Assembly (NCBI RefSeq): GCF_018398425.1
Contig: NZ_JADPMV010000001.1
Coordinates: 682,001-746,000 of the forward strand
Length of the DNA: 64,000 bases
Source: Pseudomonas lalucatii
GTDB lineage: Bacteria; Pseudomonadota; Gammaproteobacteria; Pseudomonadales; Pseudomonadaceae
Direction: 5' to 3'
Under the pieces are notes generated by a model. The model was not told where the DNA came from. It did no database searches and worked only from the letters and a program-made list of their open reading frames with translations. Shown here piece after piece: positions 1 to 9,024 of this stretch. Both the position numbers and the translations under genes were made by a program. Every line of letters starts with the position of its first letter. Position 1 is the stretch's first letter.

Positions 1-20
1 ATTTCGCGAAGGAGCCTGCA

Positions 21-1211
21 ATGCAGCAACTGCCCGAACCCGACCTCGAATACCTGCGCAAGGTCCTGCTGGAGATGCTCGCCATCCCCAGCCCGACCGG
101 CTTCACCGACACCATCGTGCGCTATGTCGCCGAGCGCCTGGAGGAGATCGGCATCCCCTTCGAGCTGACCCGCCGCGGCACCATCCGCGCCACCCTCAAG
201 GGCAAGCAGAGCAGCCCGGACCGCGCCGTGTCGACCCACCTCGACACCATCGGCGCCATCGTCCGCACCGTGCAGGACAATGGCCGCCTGGGCCTGGCCC
301 CGGTCGGCACCTGGTCCAGCCGCTTCGCCGAAGGCAGCCGGGTCAGCCTGTTCACCGAGACCAGCGTGATCCGCGGCAGCGTGCTGCCGCTGCTGGCCTC
401 CGGCCACGCCTTCAATACCGAGGTGGATCAGCTGCCGATCAGCTGGGACCATGTCGAGCTGCGCCTGGACGCCTACTGCGCGACCCGCGCCGACTGCGAG
501 TCCCTGGGCATCGCGGTGGGCGACTTCGTCGCCTTCGACCCGCTGCCGGAATTCACCGAGAGCGGCCACATCAGCGCCCGTCACCTCGACGACAAGGCCG
601 GTGTCGCCGCCCTGCTCGCCTCGCTCAAGGGCATCGTCGAGAGCGGCGCCGAGCTGGAGATCGACTGCCACCCGCTGTTCACCGTGACCGAGGAAGTCGG
701 CTCAGGTGCAGCCGCGGCGTTGCACTGGGACGTCAGCGAGTTCGTCGGCGTCGACATCGCCCCGGTCGCCCAGGGCCAGGCCTCCAGCGAACACACGGTC
801 AGCGTGGCCATGCAGGACTCCGGCGGCCCCCACGACTATCACCTGTCGCGCCAGCTGCTGCGCCTGGCCCGCGAGCATGAGATCCCGGTGCGCCGCGACC
901 TGTTCCGCTACTACCACAGCGACGCGCAGTCGGCGGTCGGCGCCGGCCACGACGTGCGCACCGCCCTGCTGGCCTTCGGCTGCGACGCCACCCACGGCTA
1001 CGAGCGCACCCATATCGACAGCCTGATCGCCCTCAGCCGGCTGCTCAGCGCCTATATGCTCAGCCCGCCGGTGTTCGCCAGCGATGCCCAGCCGGCGCAG
1101 GGCTCGCTGGACCGCTTCAGCCACCAACTGGAACACGACGCGCAGATGGCCAGCGATACCCAGGTGCCCGCGGTCGACAGCCTGCTCGGCCCCCGCGGCG
1201 GACAGCGCTGA
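21..1211 (+). CDS. M42-family metallopeptidase of the NAGGN osmoprotectant system
   Basis: This 396-residue protein matches the M42 aminopeptidase-like family that accompanies synthesis of the osmoprotectant N-acetylglutaminylglutamine amide. Metal-ligand motifs are visible in order: STHLDTIG (about residue 71), HLDDKAGVAALL (about 189), TVTEEVGSG (about 222), a VGVDIAP Asp segment (about 240) and DATHGYERTH (about 327). An AAGGAG ribosome site lies 7 bases before the ATG, so the start is well supported. The last ~40 residues look disordered. The synthesis genes for NAGGN usually lie upstream and would be outside this window, so the pathway link rests on family resemblance, not on neighbours seen here. 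A generic M42 glutamyl aminopeptidase is the alternative. Confidence 0.85.
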   Translation: MQQLPEPDLEYLRKVLLEMLAIPSPTGFTDTIVRYVAERLEEIGIPFELTRRGTIRATLKGKQSSPDRAVSTHLDTIGAIVRTVQDNGRLGLAPVGTWSSRFAEGSRVSLFTETSVIRGSVLPLLASGHAFNTEVDQLPISWDHVELRLDAYCATRADCESLGIAVGDFVAFDPLPEFTESGHISARHLDDKAGVAALLASLKGIVESGAELEIDCHPLFTVTEEVGSGAAAALHWDVSEFVGVDIAPVAQGQASSEHTVSVAMQDSGGPHDYHLSRQLLRLAREHEIPVRRDLFRYYHSDAQSAVGAGHDVRTALLAFGCDATHGYERTHIDSLIALSRLLSAYMLSPPVFASDAQPAQGSLDRFSHQLEHDAQMASDTQVPAVDSLLGPRGGQR

Positions 1212-1318
1212 GGCGGACCCCACGCTCGGCGCCATGGACGACGCCGGGCGCCGGCAATGGGCTGACAGCCGGCATGGCCAGCGGTTAGCATCGCCGCCGT
1301 CCCCTGGAGAGCCGAGCC

Positions 1319-1558
1319 GTGTTGATCCCCCCGCACCTGCTGCAAGCCGAGACCCTGACCCACCTGATCGAGGACTTCGTCACCCGCGAGGGCACCGACA
1401 ACGGCGACGAAACCCCGCTGGAAACCCGCGTGCAGCGGGTACGCCGCGCCCTGGACAAGGGCGAGGCGGTGATCGTCTTCGATCCGGAAAGCCAGCAGTG
1501 CCAGCTGGCGCTCAAGCGCGACGTGCCCAAGGAGTGGCTGCAGGCACTCGACGACTAG
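1319..1558 (+). CDS. YheU-family (UPF0270) small protein
   Basis: This 79-residue protein resembles YheU/UPF0270, a small conserved gamma-proteobacterial family without an assigned reaction. The N-terminus MLIPPHLL, the central ETRVQRVRRAL and the segment KGEAVIVFD are typical. It starts at GTG, with CTGGAGAG placed about 8 bases upstream. It follows the M42 peptidase by 107 bases on the same strand; a PAO1 YheU homologue also lies beside the NAGGN genes, which supports the assignment. No function can be inferred from the sequence. Confidence 0.8.
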   Translation: MLIPPHLLQAETLTHLIEDFVTREGTDNGDETPLETRVQRVRRALDKGEAVIVFDPESQQCQLALKRDVPKEWLQALDD

Positions 1559-1582
1559 ACCGCGCCGCGGCGCTGCCACCGG

Positions 1583-2011
1583 CTAGCCGCGCAAGCCGCC
1601 CTCGCGCTCCCAGGCGCAACGCACCCGCAGCTCGCCTTCGTGGGGGCTGTGGCCGCCACTCTCCGACTCCCAGCGGAAGGTGTGGGTGCCGTTGAGCTCG
1701 GTGTCCAGATGCACCACTGCGCTGGCCCAGTACAGGCGCTTGAGCAGCGCCTCGAACTGCTCGACCCAGAGACTCCACTCGTATTCCACGGCCCGGTAGC
1801 TGGCGCCGAAGTGGATCACCTGGGTCTGGTACAGGTCATCGCCCGGCGGCTCGCAGCAGGCGAACATCTCGCGGCCGAGCAGCGACCAGGCGTCGGCGCT
1901 CGGCAGTTCGCCCAGCGCCTGCCGATTGAGCTCGCGCCGCAGGCGGCTCTGCTCCGCACTGTCCGCCGGCCAGTCGCGGATGCAGCCATAGACGATGGAT
2001 TCTGACTCCAC
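1583..2011 (-). CDS. Hypothetical protein, 142 residues
   Basis: I do not recognise a family. The frame encodes a soluble, Trp- and Glu-rich 142-residue protein (segments CIRDWPADS, YEWSLWVEQFEALLKRLYW, GTHTFRWESE), with no signal peptide, membrane segment or repeat. The start taken is a GTG with TGGAG about 8 bases upstream. It runs convergent to the YheU-like gene, with only 24 bases between them. Codon use matches the chromosomal background, and the alternative frames here lack such a balanced composition, which is why I accept it as a gene. Confidence 0.6.
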   Translation of the reverse strand: MESESIVYGCIRDWPADSAEQSRLRRELNRQALGELPSADAWSLLGREMFACCEPPGDDLYQTQVIHFGASYRAVEYEWSLWVEQFEALLKRLYWASAVVHLDTELNGTHTFRWESESGGHSPHEGELRVRCAWEREGGLRG

Positions 2012-2115
2012 AGCGGTACTCCAGGAAATCGAGGCTGCCTTCTATCACAGCATCGGCGCGCAAGGAAGGAACTGCGGCGGAACTCCGCCGCTGCGGGCGC
2101 CACGGCCCAGACCGC

Positions 2116-3279
2116 TCAGTCGCGCCGGACGCCCTTGCCCAAGCGCCATGCCAGCAGCGACATCAGCGACGCCAGCCCGGTCAGCACGGCGAAGGCCGGC
2201 TGGTAGCTGCCGGCCAGGTCGCGGGCCAGACCGGTCAGGACAGGTGCCAGGGAGGCCATGCAATAACCGGCGCAGAGCATCATCGAGGTCCAGCGGCTGA
2301 CCGCCAGCGGCGTATGCGCCTCGTACAGCGGCAGCACCAGGGACAGCGCGAAGGCCCCGCCCAGACTCAGGCCGATGACCACCGCCCAGAGTTCCGGCAG
2401 CAGCGTCGGCGCGAAGGTGATCATTGCCAGGCTGAGGCAGGCCAGCAGTCCGCAGGCCTGCAGCAGGCCATAGCGATGGCCGAAGCGCTGGGCCAACCAG
2501 GGAAACAGGAAGGAGCTGGGCAGCCCCGTCAGCATCGACAGGCTGAACAGGCCATTGCTGCGCAACAGGCTCAGGCCGGCCTCGTGGTAGCGGGCCACCA
2601 CCCAGGTGGCCAGGGCGTAGAACAGGCCCGCCTGGATCGCGAAGAACGTGCTGATCAGCCAGGCGCGCGGCTGGTCCCAAGGCAGGCAGGCCCTGGCCTC
2701 CTCGCGATCGCTCGGCTCGCCCCGATTGGGCACGCACAGCCACGCCCCCATGGCCAGCAGCGCCGGCAGCGCCCAGAGCGCCAGGCCGTGGGTCCAGCGC
2801 TCGCCGAACCAGTGCGTGGCCGAGGCCGTCAGCACCGCCCCCGCCGCGCCGCCCACGGCCATGCCCAGGGAATACCAGGCCACCACCCGGCCCATCTGCT
2901 CGACGAAATAGCGCTTGATAAAGCCCGAAAGCAGCGGGCCGGCCACGGCGATCCCGGCGCCGAGCAGCACCGCGCTGGCGATCAGCACCGCGCTGGCATC
3001 GCCGCCGAGGCGCAGCAGCAGGGCGGCGGCGATAGCGCCCATGCACAGGGTAATGGTGCGTTCCAGGCCCAGCAGCACCGCCAAGCGCGGCGCGAGCGGC
3101 GCCAGCAGGCCCATGCACAGCACCGGCAATGCGGTGGTCAGGCTGATCAGGCCACGGCTCAGGGCGAGCTCGGCGGCGATCCGCTCGATCAGCGGCGCCA
3201 GCGAGGTGATGCCGGGCCGCAGATTGACCGCCGCCAGCAGCAGCGCCAGCAACAGGGCGGTTCCAGATAGGGCTTTCAC
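2116..3279 (-). CDS. CynX/NimT-type MFS transporter
   Basis: This 387-residue, very hydrophobic protein has about 12 predicted membrane segments. Near the N-terminus it carries NLRPGITSLAPLIERI, the hallmark of the CynX/NimT (cyanate/nitroimidazole-type) branch of the major facilitator superfamily. The loop between helices 6 and 7 contains the charged stretch EPSDREEAR. It would act in the inner membrane. The substrate cannot be read from the sequence, and no cyanase (cynS) or other substrate-specific enzyme is adjacent. It is transcribed towards the hypothetical gene at 1583-2011, with 104 bases between them. Confidence 0.85.
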   Translation of the reverse strand: MKALSGTALLLALLLAAVNLRPGITSLAPLIERIAAELALSRGLISLTTALPVLCMGLLAPLAPRLAVLLGLERTITLCMGAIAAALLLRLGGDASAVLIASAVLLGAGIAVAGPLLSGFIKRYFVEQMGRVVAWYSLGMAVGGAAGAVLTASATHWFGERWTHGLALWALPALLAMGAWLCVPNRGEPSDREEARACLPWDQPRAWLISTFFAIQAGLFYALATWVVARYHEAGLSLLRSNGLFSLSMLTGLPSSFLFPWLAQRFGHRYGLLQACGLLACLSLAMITFAPTLLPELWAVVIGLSLGGAFALSLVLPLYEAHTPLAVSRWTSMMLCAGYCMASLAPVLTGLARDLAGSYQPAFAVLTGLASLMSLLAWRLGKGVRRD

Positions 3280-3380
3280 GAGACGTCCTAGGCGCTGACG
3301 GAGCAGCGGACAAAGCCGGTTACCCTAACCGCGGACCCGCCCCACGGCAAGTCCGCGCCCGGCATAAGCTGACCGTTCGA

Positions 3381-4190
3381 TCAGCCCTGCGCGGCCTTGG
3401 CGCGCATCCGTTCGGCCATGAGGGCCATCTCGTCGTAGAGCGCCTGCGGGTTCTGCCGCTTCAGCGCCCAGGCCATGCGCCCCTGCTCGTGGGGCAGGAT
3501 CATGAACTCGCCCGCGGCGATCTGCCGGTAGATGTAGTCGGCGATATCCGCCGCACTGATCGGCGAGCTCTCCAGCAGCTTGCCGACCTGGGCCTTCATC
3601 GCCGGGGTGGGGCCGCGGAAGGAGTCCAGCAGGTTGGTCTGGAAGAACGACGGACAGACCACGTGCACCCCGACCTCCTGCGCCCGCAGCTCCGCCAGCA
3701 GGCTCTCCGACAGCGCCACCACGCCGGCCTTGGCGACGTTGTAGTTGCTCATGGCCGGCCCCTGCATCAGCGCCGCCATCGAGGCGATGTTGACGATCTT
3801 GCCCTTGCTGCGCTCGAGCAACGGCAGGAAGGCCTTGCACCCCTTGACCACGCCCATCAGGTTGATCGCGATCTGCCAGTCCCAGTCCTCCAGCGACAGC
3901 TCGCCGAAGAAGCCGCCGGACGCCACCCCGGCGTTGTTGACGATCACGTCGACGCCGCCGAACTGTTCCTCGCAGGCCTGGGCCAGGGCGGTCAGCTGGC
4001 TGTAGTCGCGCACATCGCACAAGCGGGTGAAGCCATCGCCCCCGGCCGCCCGCACCAGCTGCAGGGTCTCCGCCAGACCGGCCTCCCTGACGTCGGCCAG
4101 GGCCAGGCGCCAGCCCTCTCGGGCCCAACGCAGGGCGATCTCGCGCCCCAGACCCGAACCCGCGCCGGTAATCATCATGCGATTTTGCAT
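3381..4190 (-). CDS. SDR-family oxidoreductase
   Basis: This 269-residue classical short-chain dehydrogenase/reductase has the cofactor-binding TGAGSGLGRE at residues 8-17, NNAGVASG at about 90, a catalytic Ser in NIASMAAL (about 137) and Tyr-Lys in SNYNVAKAG (about 155). The basic/acidic pattern after beta-2 (ADVRE) suggests NAD(H) preference, but this is inference. The C-terminal extension RQNPQALYDEMALMAERM is helical. It has no obvious pathway partner: the MFS gene lies 101 bases downstream and the DUF2784 gene 148 bases upstream, all on the same strand. Confidence 0.85.
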   Translation of the reverse strand: MQNRMMITGAGSGLGREIALRWAREGWRLALADVREAGLAETLQLVRAAGGDGFTRLCDVRDYSQLTALAQACEEQFGGVDVIVNNAGVASGGFFGELSLEDWDWQIAINLMGVVKGCKAFLPLLERSKGKIVNIASMAALMQGPAMSNYNVAKAGVVALSESLLAELRAQEVGVHVVCPSFFQTNLLDSFRGPTPAMKAQVGKLLESSPISAADIADYIYRQIAAGEFMILPHEQGRMAWALKRQNPQALYDEMALMAERMRAKAAQG

Positions 4191-4338
4191 ACAGAGGCCG
4201 CCTTACGCTGCTGTGATAGATGCTCCGCAGTGTAGCGAAGGACATCCCCTGCCCCACTCACCATCAGGCTGCTGAATGAGCCAGGCAAACGCCCGGCAGG
4301 CCTGCCGGCGATCCGCTATCCCGACAGGCCGTCGCGGC

Positions 4339-4707
4339 CTATCGGCCGCCCCGTCTCCGCAGCAGCAGGTAGCCATAGATGGCTGCGTTGACCGCCAGCA
4401 CCAGCCCCCCCAGCAGCAACTGGATAGCCGGCGTGAGCCCGGCCGGATAGACGATCGGCAGCAGGTAGTGTTCGACGAAGCCACCGCTGTAGCCGCGCTC
4501 ACCGGCCGCACGGCGCAGGGCGTTCTCCAGCGGGGTCAACGGGCACTGCAACCGGAATAGCTCGACCACCGCGCCCCACAAGGCCGCCGGCAGGTGCAGC
4601 CAGGCCAGAGCGGGCCAGCGCAGCACCAGCAAGCCACCGAGCAGCACGAACAGGATGAACAGCAGATGCAGCACGAGCACGGCGTCGGCGGCGAAGCGGT
4701 CGAGCAT
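4339..4707 (-). CDS. DUF2784 membrane protein
   Basis: This 122-residue protein matches the DUF2784 family of unknown role. It has an N-terminal helix (DAVLVLHLLFILFVLLGGLL), a second hydrophobic segment around LHLPAALWGAVVELF, the conserved CPLTPLENALRRAAGE loop and a FVEHYLLPIVYP segment, followed by a last membrane helix and a basic tail. It probably spans the inner membrane three to four times. It lies just downstream of wbpM with 107 bases between, so read-through from the O-antigen operon is possible, though nothing ties it to LPS synthesis. Confidence 0.8.
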   Translation of the reverse strand: MLDRFAADAVLVLHLLFILFVLLGGLLVLRWPALAWLHLPAALWGAVVELFRLQCPLTPLENALRRAAGERGYSGGFVEHYLLPIVYPAGLTPAIQLLLGGLVLAVNAAIYGYLLLRRRGGR

Positions 4708-4814
4708 GCTGGCAACCTCCGGCGGTACTGCCCCTTCATAGAGCCGCTATCACCCTACCTATAGCCCGGCTATGCCGGCACCCGTGATTGAGCCCCACGG
4801 TGCCAGCACCTTGC

Positions 4815-6824
4815 CTAGCGGGGCTTGCTGCGGCGCTTCAGGTGAATCCAGTCGACGATCTCGCCTTCCGGCGCATAGCCGCTCACGGTTTCGCGCAGCA
4901 GCTGGCGCACCCGATCATAGTCGTCCCGCTCCACGGCCCCCTGCAGCTCGGCCAGCACCTTCTTGAAGGTCTCCCAGGGCAGGTGCTCCTCGTTGGCGCG
5001 CATGATCATCGGATGATCGGTCGGGCTGACGTTGTCGCCAATCAGCAGCTCCTCGTAGAGCTTCTCGCCGGGACGCAGGCCGCTGAACTCGATGGCGATA
5101 TCGCCATGGGGGCTCTTCTCAGACCGCACGCTGAGGCCGCTCAGGTGGATCATCTTCTCCGCCAGCTCGACGATCTTCACCGGCTGGCCCATATCCAGCA
5201 CGAACACATCGCCGCCCTGGCCCATGGCACCGGCCTGGATGACCAGCTGGGCGGCCTCGGGAATGGTCATGAAGTAGCGGGTGATATTCGGGTGGGTCAC
5301 GGTGACCGGACCACCCTGCCTGATCTGCTCATGGAAACGCGGAATCACCGAGCCGGAGGAACCCAGCACGTTGCCGAAGCGCACCATGGTGAAGCGGGTC
5401 TTGTTGACCCGGTGCACCGCCCCCTCATCGCCGAACAGCACCGGCGCCGACTCGGCGCTCAGGGCCTGCAACACCATCTCGGCCAGGCGCTTGGTACTGC
5501 CCATCACATTGGTCGGGCGCACCGCCTTGTCCGTGGAAATCAGCACGAAATGTTCGACCCCCGCCTTCACCGCCGCCTGCGCCGTATGCAGCGAGCCGAG
5601 CACGTTGTTCAGCACGCCCTCGGCGATGTTGTGCTCGACCATGGGCACATGCTTGTAGGCGGCGGCATGGTAGACGGTGTTGACGCCCCAGGTGCGCATC
5701 ACGTCGACCAGCCTGACCGGATTACGGATGGAACCCAGGATGGGCACCAGACGCACCGGCAGCGACTCGCGCTGCAGGCGCTGCTCCAGCTCGCTATGGA
5801 TGTTGTACAGGTTGAACTCGCTGTGCTCGAACAGGATCAGGGTGATAGGCCCGCTCGCCACGATCTGCCGACACAGCTCCGAACCGATCGAGCCGCCCGC
5901 GCCGGTAACCATCACCACCTGGCCGCGGATGCAACGCTCGAACAGTACCTGCTGCGGCGGCACGGCATCGCGCCCGAGCAGGTCGGCGATGTCCACCTCC
6001 TGCACGTCCTCGACCTTGACCCGGCCACTGGCCAGGTCCATGAAGCCGGGCACGCTGCGCACATGCAGGGGAAAGTCCTCGAGCAGCTCGAGAATTTCGC
6101 GGCGCCGGCCGCGGCTGGCCGAGGGGATCGCCAAGAGGATCTCGTCCGCACCGGTTTCATCGATCATCTGCTGGATATGCTTGGGGGTATAAACCCGCAA
6201 GCCGGCGATCACCCGATTGGCGATGTTGGAGTCGTCGTCGATGAACGCCACCGGACGCATGGCCCGGCCCATGCGCAGCGCCCCCACCAGCTGGTTGCCG
6301 GCCGCGCCGGCACCATACACCGCAACCTTCGGCAGACCGGTATCGCGCCCCTTGAGCCTGGTGGGCTGATCGGGCGAATACCAGTCGCCCATGAAGTACT
6401 GGCGCATCACCAGGCGCAAACCACCGATCAGCACCAGGCTCAGCCACCAGTAGTTGAACACCATGGAACGGGGAATGAGCTTGGGCGCGTCCTGGTGCCA
6501 ATACACTGCGAGAGCCAGGAGCAGCGCCGACAGCGTGACCGCCTTGGCGATGGCCAGTAGCGCGTCATTGCCGAAGTAACGCATCACCGCCCGGTACATG
6601 CCGAAGCGCACGAACAAGGGAACGGCAATCAGCGGCGCCGCGGTAAACAGCCAGGCGTGACCGGCGAAGGGCTCGATATTCTTCGAGTCCCCCAGGCGCA
6701 CGACAAAGGCGAGCCACAATGCGGCCCAGACCAGCAGCACATCCACCGCGACCTGAATCAGTCGCTTATGGCGTCGTGGCAAACAAACCAGACGGCCGCG
6801 TAGTTTTTCGGCAAGTCGTAACAC
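4815..6824 (-). CDS. wbpM: WbpM, membrane UDP-GlcNAc C6 dehydratase/C4 reductase-type enzyme
   Basis: This 669-residue protein is the last gene of the O-antigen cluster. Four to five N-terminal membrane segments (residues ~20-150) are followed by a CoA-binding-like Rossmann segment (VYGAGAAGNQLVGAL, ~170) and then a C-terminal SDR domain with VTGAGGSIGSELCRQI (~308) and STDKAVRPTNVMGSTKR (~430). The latter carries the Met-Lys active-site pattern known for WbpM, where Met replaces Tyr. WbpM makes UDP-4-keto-6-deoxy-GlcNAc, the precursor of D-QuiNAc and D-FucNAc, and is needed for B-band LPS in P. aeruginosa. Here it would feed the WbjF-like reductase and WbpL upstream. It begins 147 bases after wbpL. 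Confidence 0.95.
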   Translation of the reverse strand: MLRLAEKLRGRLVCLPRRHKRLIQVAVDVLLVWAALWLAFVVRLGDSKNIEPFAGHAWLFTAAPLIAVPLFVRFGMYRAVMRYFGNDALLAIAKAVTLSALLLALAVYWHQDAPKLIPRSMVFNYWWLSLVLIGGLRLVMRQYFMGDWYSPDQPTRLKGRDTGLPKVAVYGAGAAGNQLVGALRMGRAMRPVAFIDDDSNIANRVIAGLRVYTPKHIQQMIDETGADEILLAIPSASRGRRREILELLEDFPLHVRSVPGFMDLASGRVKVEDVQEVDIADLLGRDAVPPQQVLFERCIRGQVVMVTGAGGSIGSELCRQIVASGPITLILFEHSEFNLYNIHSELEQRLQRESLPVRLVPILGSIRNPVRLVDVMRTWGVNTVYHAAAYKHVPMVEHNIAEGVLNNVLGSLHTAQAAVKAGVEHFVLISTDKAVRPTNVMGSTKRLAEMVLQALSAESAPVLFGDEGAVHRVNKTRFTMVRFGNVLGSSGSVIPRFHEQIRQGGPVTVTHPNITRYFMTIPEAAQLVIQAGAMGQGGDVFVLDMGQPVKIVELAEKMIHLSGLSVRSEKSPHGDIAIEFSGLRPGEKLYEELLIGDNVSPTDHPMIMRANEEHLPWETFKKVLAELQGAVERDDYDRVRQLLRETVSGYAPEGEIVDWIHLKRRSKPR

Positions 6825-6971
6825 AAAAAATCCTCACACTGCTTTCGCCATCACTGCATCGGGTGCAGCACAGGAGAAACTGACCTGTTGGAGCAGGCTC
6901 GATAGCAAGCCCTCTGTCCAGCTTGAGCCCGCAGATTACCGCAAGCGCAAAGCCAGGGGTCGCGCCCTGTA

Positions 6972-8046
6972 TTACTCAAGCTCCCCAGCCTTGAACTTCA
7001 CCGCCAGCCAGAGCAGAGGCGCATAGGCGATCAGCACGCCCGTCAAACCCTCCAGACCGCCCACTCCGACCCAAAGCGCGATGGGTAGCAACCAGAACAG
7101 ATTGAGCCCCCCCACGACGAGAGTCACCGGCAGATGCCGGCCGAAGCGCCTGGATGCATATTGATAGGCGTGACTGCGATGGGCCTCATAGACCTTGTCG
7201 CCGCGCAGCAGGCGCCGCAGCAGGGTAAAGGTGGCATCGACGATGAATACCCCGAGCAGGATCAGCCAGCTCCACAACAACTGCGGCGCCACCCAGGCCG
7301 CCTGCAGGGACAAGATGCCCAGGGTGATACCGAGAAAGCCACTGCCCGCATCGCCCATGAAGATCCGCGCCGGCGGGAAGTTCCAAAACAAAAAGCCCGC
7401 CACCGCGGCCGCCAACAGCAGCACCACCAGCATTCCCGTAGGTTGGGCTGAGCTGGCGAAGCCCAACGCCTCGCCAACGCCGCCCGCGACAGGCTGGCCC
7501 GCCCCCGTGAAACCCAAGACCCCAAACAACAACGCACCGCCCAGGCACACACAAATTGCCTCGACACAGGCGATGCCGTCGATGCCATCCATGAAGTTGT
7601 AGAGGTTCAGCAACCACACCAGGTAGACCGCCGCCAGCGCATGCCCCAGCCACCCCAGGTCGAGGCTCATGCCGAACAGGTTCAGCGGCGGCAGCCCGCC
7701 CAACCAGAACAAGGCCCAGATGGCCCCGGCAAAGTGCCCCAATAACCGCCAGCGCGCGGGAATATGCCCATGGTCATCGAGAAAGCCGATCACGGCCACT
7801 CCCGCCCCGGCCCCCAACAGCGCCCACATTACGGCCCAAGGCAGCAGATTGGCCCAAGCCATGACCGGCAAAGCCGCCAGGAAGGCCAACACGATGGCCA
7901 CCGCCGCCGCGCGGCGTCGGCACCGAGTGCGAACTGCGCGCGTTGGGGATGTCCATCAGGCTGCGGGCCAAGGCGTAACGCCGCAGCGCGCCGGTCATAA
8001 CAAGCGAAACGCCGGCCACCGCCGGCAGCAACCACCAGATAGTCAT
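6972..8046 (-). pseudogene. wbpL: wbpL, initiating sugar-phosphate transferase, split by a frameshift
   Basis: This is a WecA/MraY-type polyprenol-phosphate sugar-1-phosphate transferase that loads the first O-unit sugar on undecaprenyl phosphate. The N-terminus (MTIWWLLPAVAGVS to the conserved PNARSSHSVPTPRGGG) reads from the ATG at 8046. The rest (VAIVLAFLAAL, YNFMDGIDG, FMGDAGSGFLG, multiple membrane helices) reads in another frame that opens at a GTG at 7901. The switch occurs in the GC-only run at 7900-7912, and the 1075-base span is one base above a multiple of three. The start overlaps the stop of the upstream epimerase gene by 4 bases (ATGA), fixing the true 5' end. It also carries a ~25-residue in-frame insertion containing a palindromic repeat (7437-7468). 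Unless the indel is an assembly error, O-unit initiation by this copy would fail. Confidence 0.85.
7437..7468. repeat. Palindromic repeat embedded in wbpL coding sequence
   Basis: The stretch contains GTTGGGCT (7442-7449) and its exact inverse AGCCCAAC (7460-7467), with a 10-base loop, preceded by CGTAG. Sequences of this kind (GTTGGGCT...AGCCCAACCTACG) are common intergenic repeats in Pseudomonas genomes. Here it lies in frame, encoding part of the wbpL segment EALGFASSAQPTG, which sits in a loop just before the conserved helix preceding NFPPARIFMGD. Confidence 0.65.
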
Positions 8047-9005
8047 TTGCTCTGCTGTTCCAGAAAATGCTTGGCCGTCTTGCGCAGCGCCTCATCGACG
8101 CTGACCGGCGGTGTCCAGTCCAATAACTCACGAGTCTTGCCGATATCGACCTGCAACGAGCCGCACAGCCGCTGGGACAGTGCCTGCCTACCCAGCACCG
8201 CCGCCCCCATCTCCAGCAGCCGACTCGGCACCGGCAACAAGCGCGCCGGCTTGCCCAAGGCAGTGGCCATCCTGCGCAACAACTCGGTAGTCGAAAGGTC
8301 CTCGCCATCGCTGACCAGGAATGTCTGGTTGGCCGCGGCGGGATGGTCGATGCAAGTCACGATCAGGTCGACCAGATTGTCCAGGGCCACCAGGCTGCGC
8401 CGGTTATGGATCGCGCCAAATGGCAGAGGCACACCCTTGTGCAGCCAGCGCATCATGTTGAGGAAGTTGGCTTTGACACCCGGCCCATAGACCAGCGTCG
8501 GCCGGATAATCACCACCTCCATCCCGGTTTCGGCCGCCAGGGTACGCAACCCCTGCTCGGCTTCCATCTTGGAGATGCCGTACGGATCAGCCGGCGCGGC
8601 CTGGGCGTCGGCAAGGTAAGGCACACCTACAGGCGTGCCCTCGCCGTTGACCTTGACCGAACTGATAAAGATAAAACGGCGCACACCCGCAGCCGCAGCC
8701 TGGCGAGCGAGGTTCAAGGTGCCCTCGACATTGACCTTGCGGAATTCGGCGAGCGGGTCGGACGACTGGTCATGCATGACATGAACGCGAGCGGCGCTGT
8801 GAATAACAGCATCTATCCCTTCCAGCGCTGTTCGCCAGTCGGTGTCGGGCTCGACCCCTGGAACCTGCAGGCTCGTAACAGCCTCTGGGAACCCCGATAC
8901 CGGCCTACGCAGTGCAGCGACCAACTCCAGGCTAACCAGAGCCGACATCCTTTCCAGCAGTCCCCGGCCAACGAAACCGCTAGCGCCAGTCAACAAAACA
9001 CGCAT
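8043..9005 (-). CDS. NAD-dependent epimerase/reductase of the WbjF/WbpV/WbpK type
   Basis: This 320-residue extended SDR has the N-terminal LLTGASGFVGRGLLE, a SSVKVNG catalytic Ser segment (~115) and the Tyr-Lys pair in YGISKMEAEQ (~142). Homologues next to wbpL in P. aeruginosa O-antigen loci (WbjF in O11, WbpV in O6, WbpK in O5) reduce or epimerise the WbpM product UDP-4-keto-6-deoxy-GlcNAc to UDP-D-QuiNAc or UDP-D-FucNAc. Which sugar this enzyme makes cannot be decided from motifs. The stop overlaps the wbpL start by 4 bases, implying translational coupling, and fnlC ends 19 bases before its ATG. Confidence 0.85.
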   Translation of the reverse strand: MRVLLTGASGFVGRGLLERMSALVSLELVAALRRPVSGFPEAVTSLQVPGVEPDTDWRTALEGIDAVIHSAARVHVMHDQSSDPLAEFRKVNVEGTLNLARQAAAAGVRRFIFISSVKVNGEGTPVGVPYLADAQAAPADPYGISKMEAEQGLRTLAAETGMEVVIIRPTLVYGPGVKANFLNMMRWLHKGVPLPFGAIHNRRSLVALDNLVDLIVTCIDHPAAANQTFLVSDGEDLSTTELLRRMATALGKPARLLPVPSRLLEMGAAVLGRQALSQRLCGSLQVDIGKTRELLDWTPPVSVDEALRKTAKHFLEQQSK

Positions 9006-9024
9006 TGATATGCCTCGGGAGTAC

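Noticed and set aside
4788..6560. Long open frame (590 codons) opposite wbpM
   Set aside because: It is His/Gln/Arg-rich with no family resemblance, a by-product of high GC third positions on the antisense strand of a clear gene.
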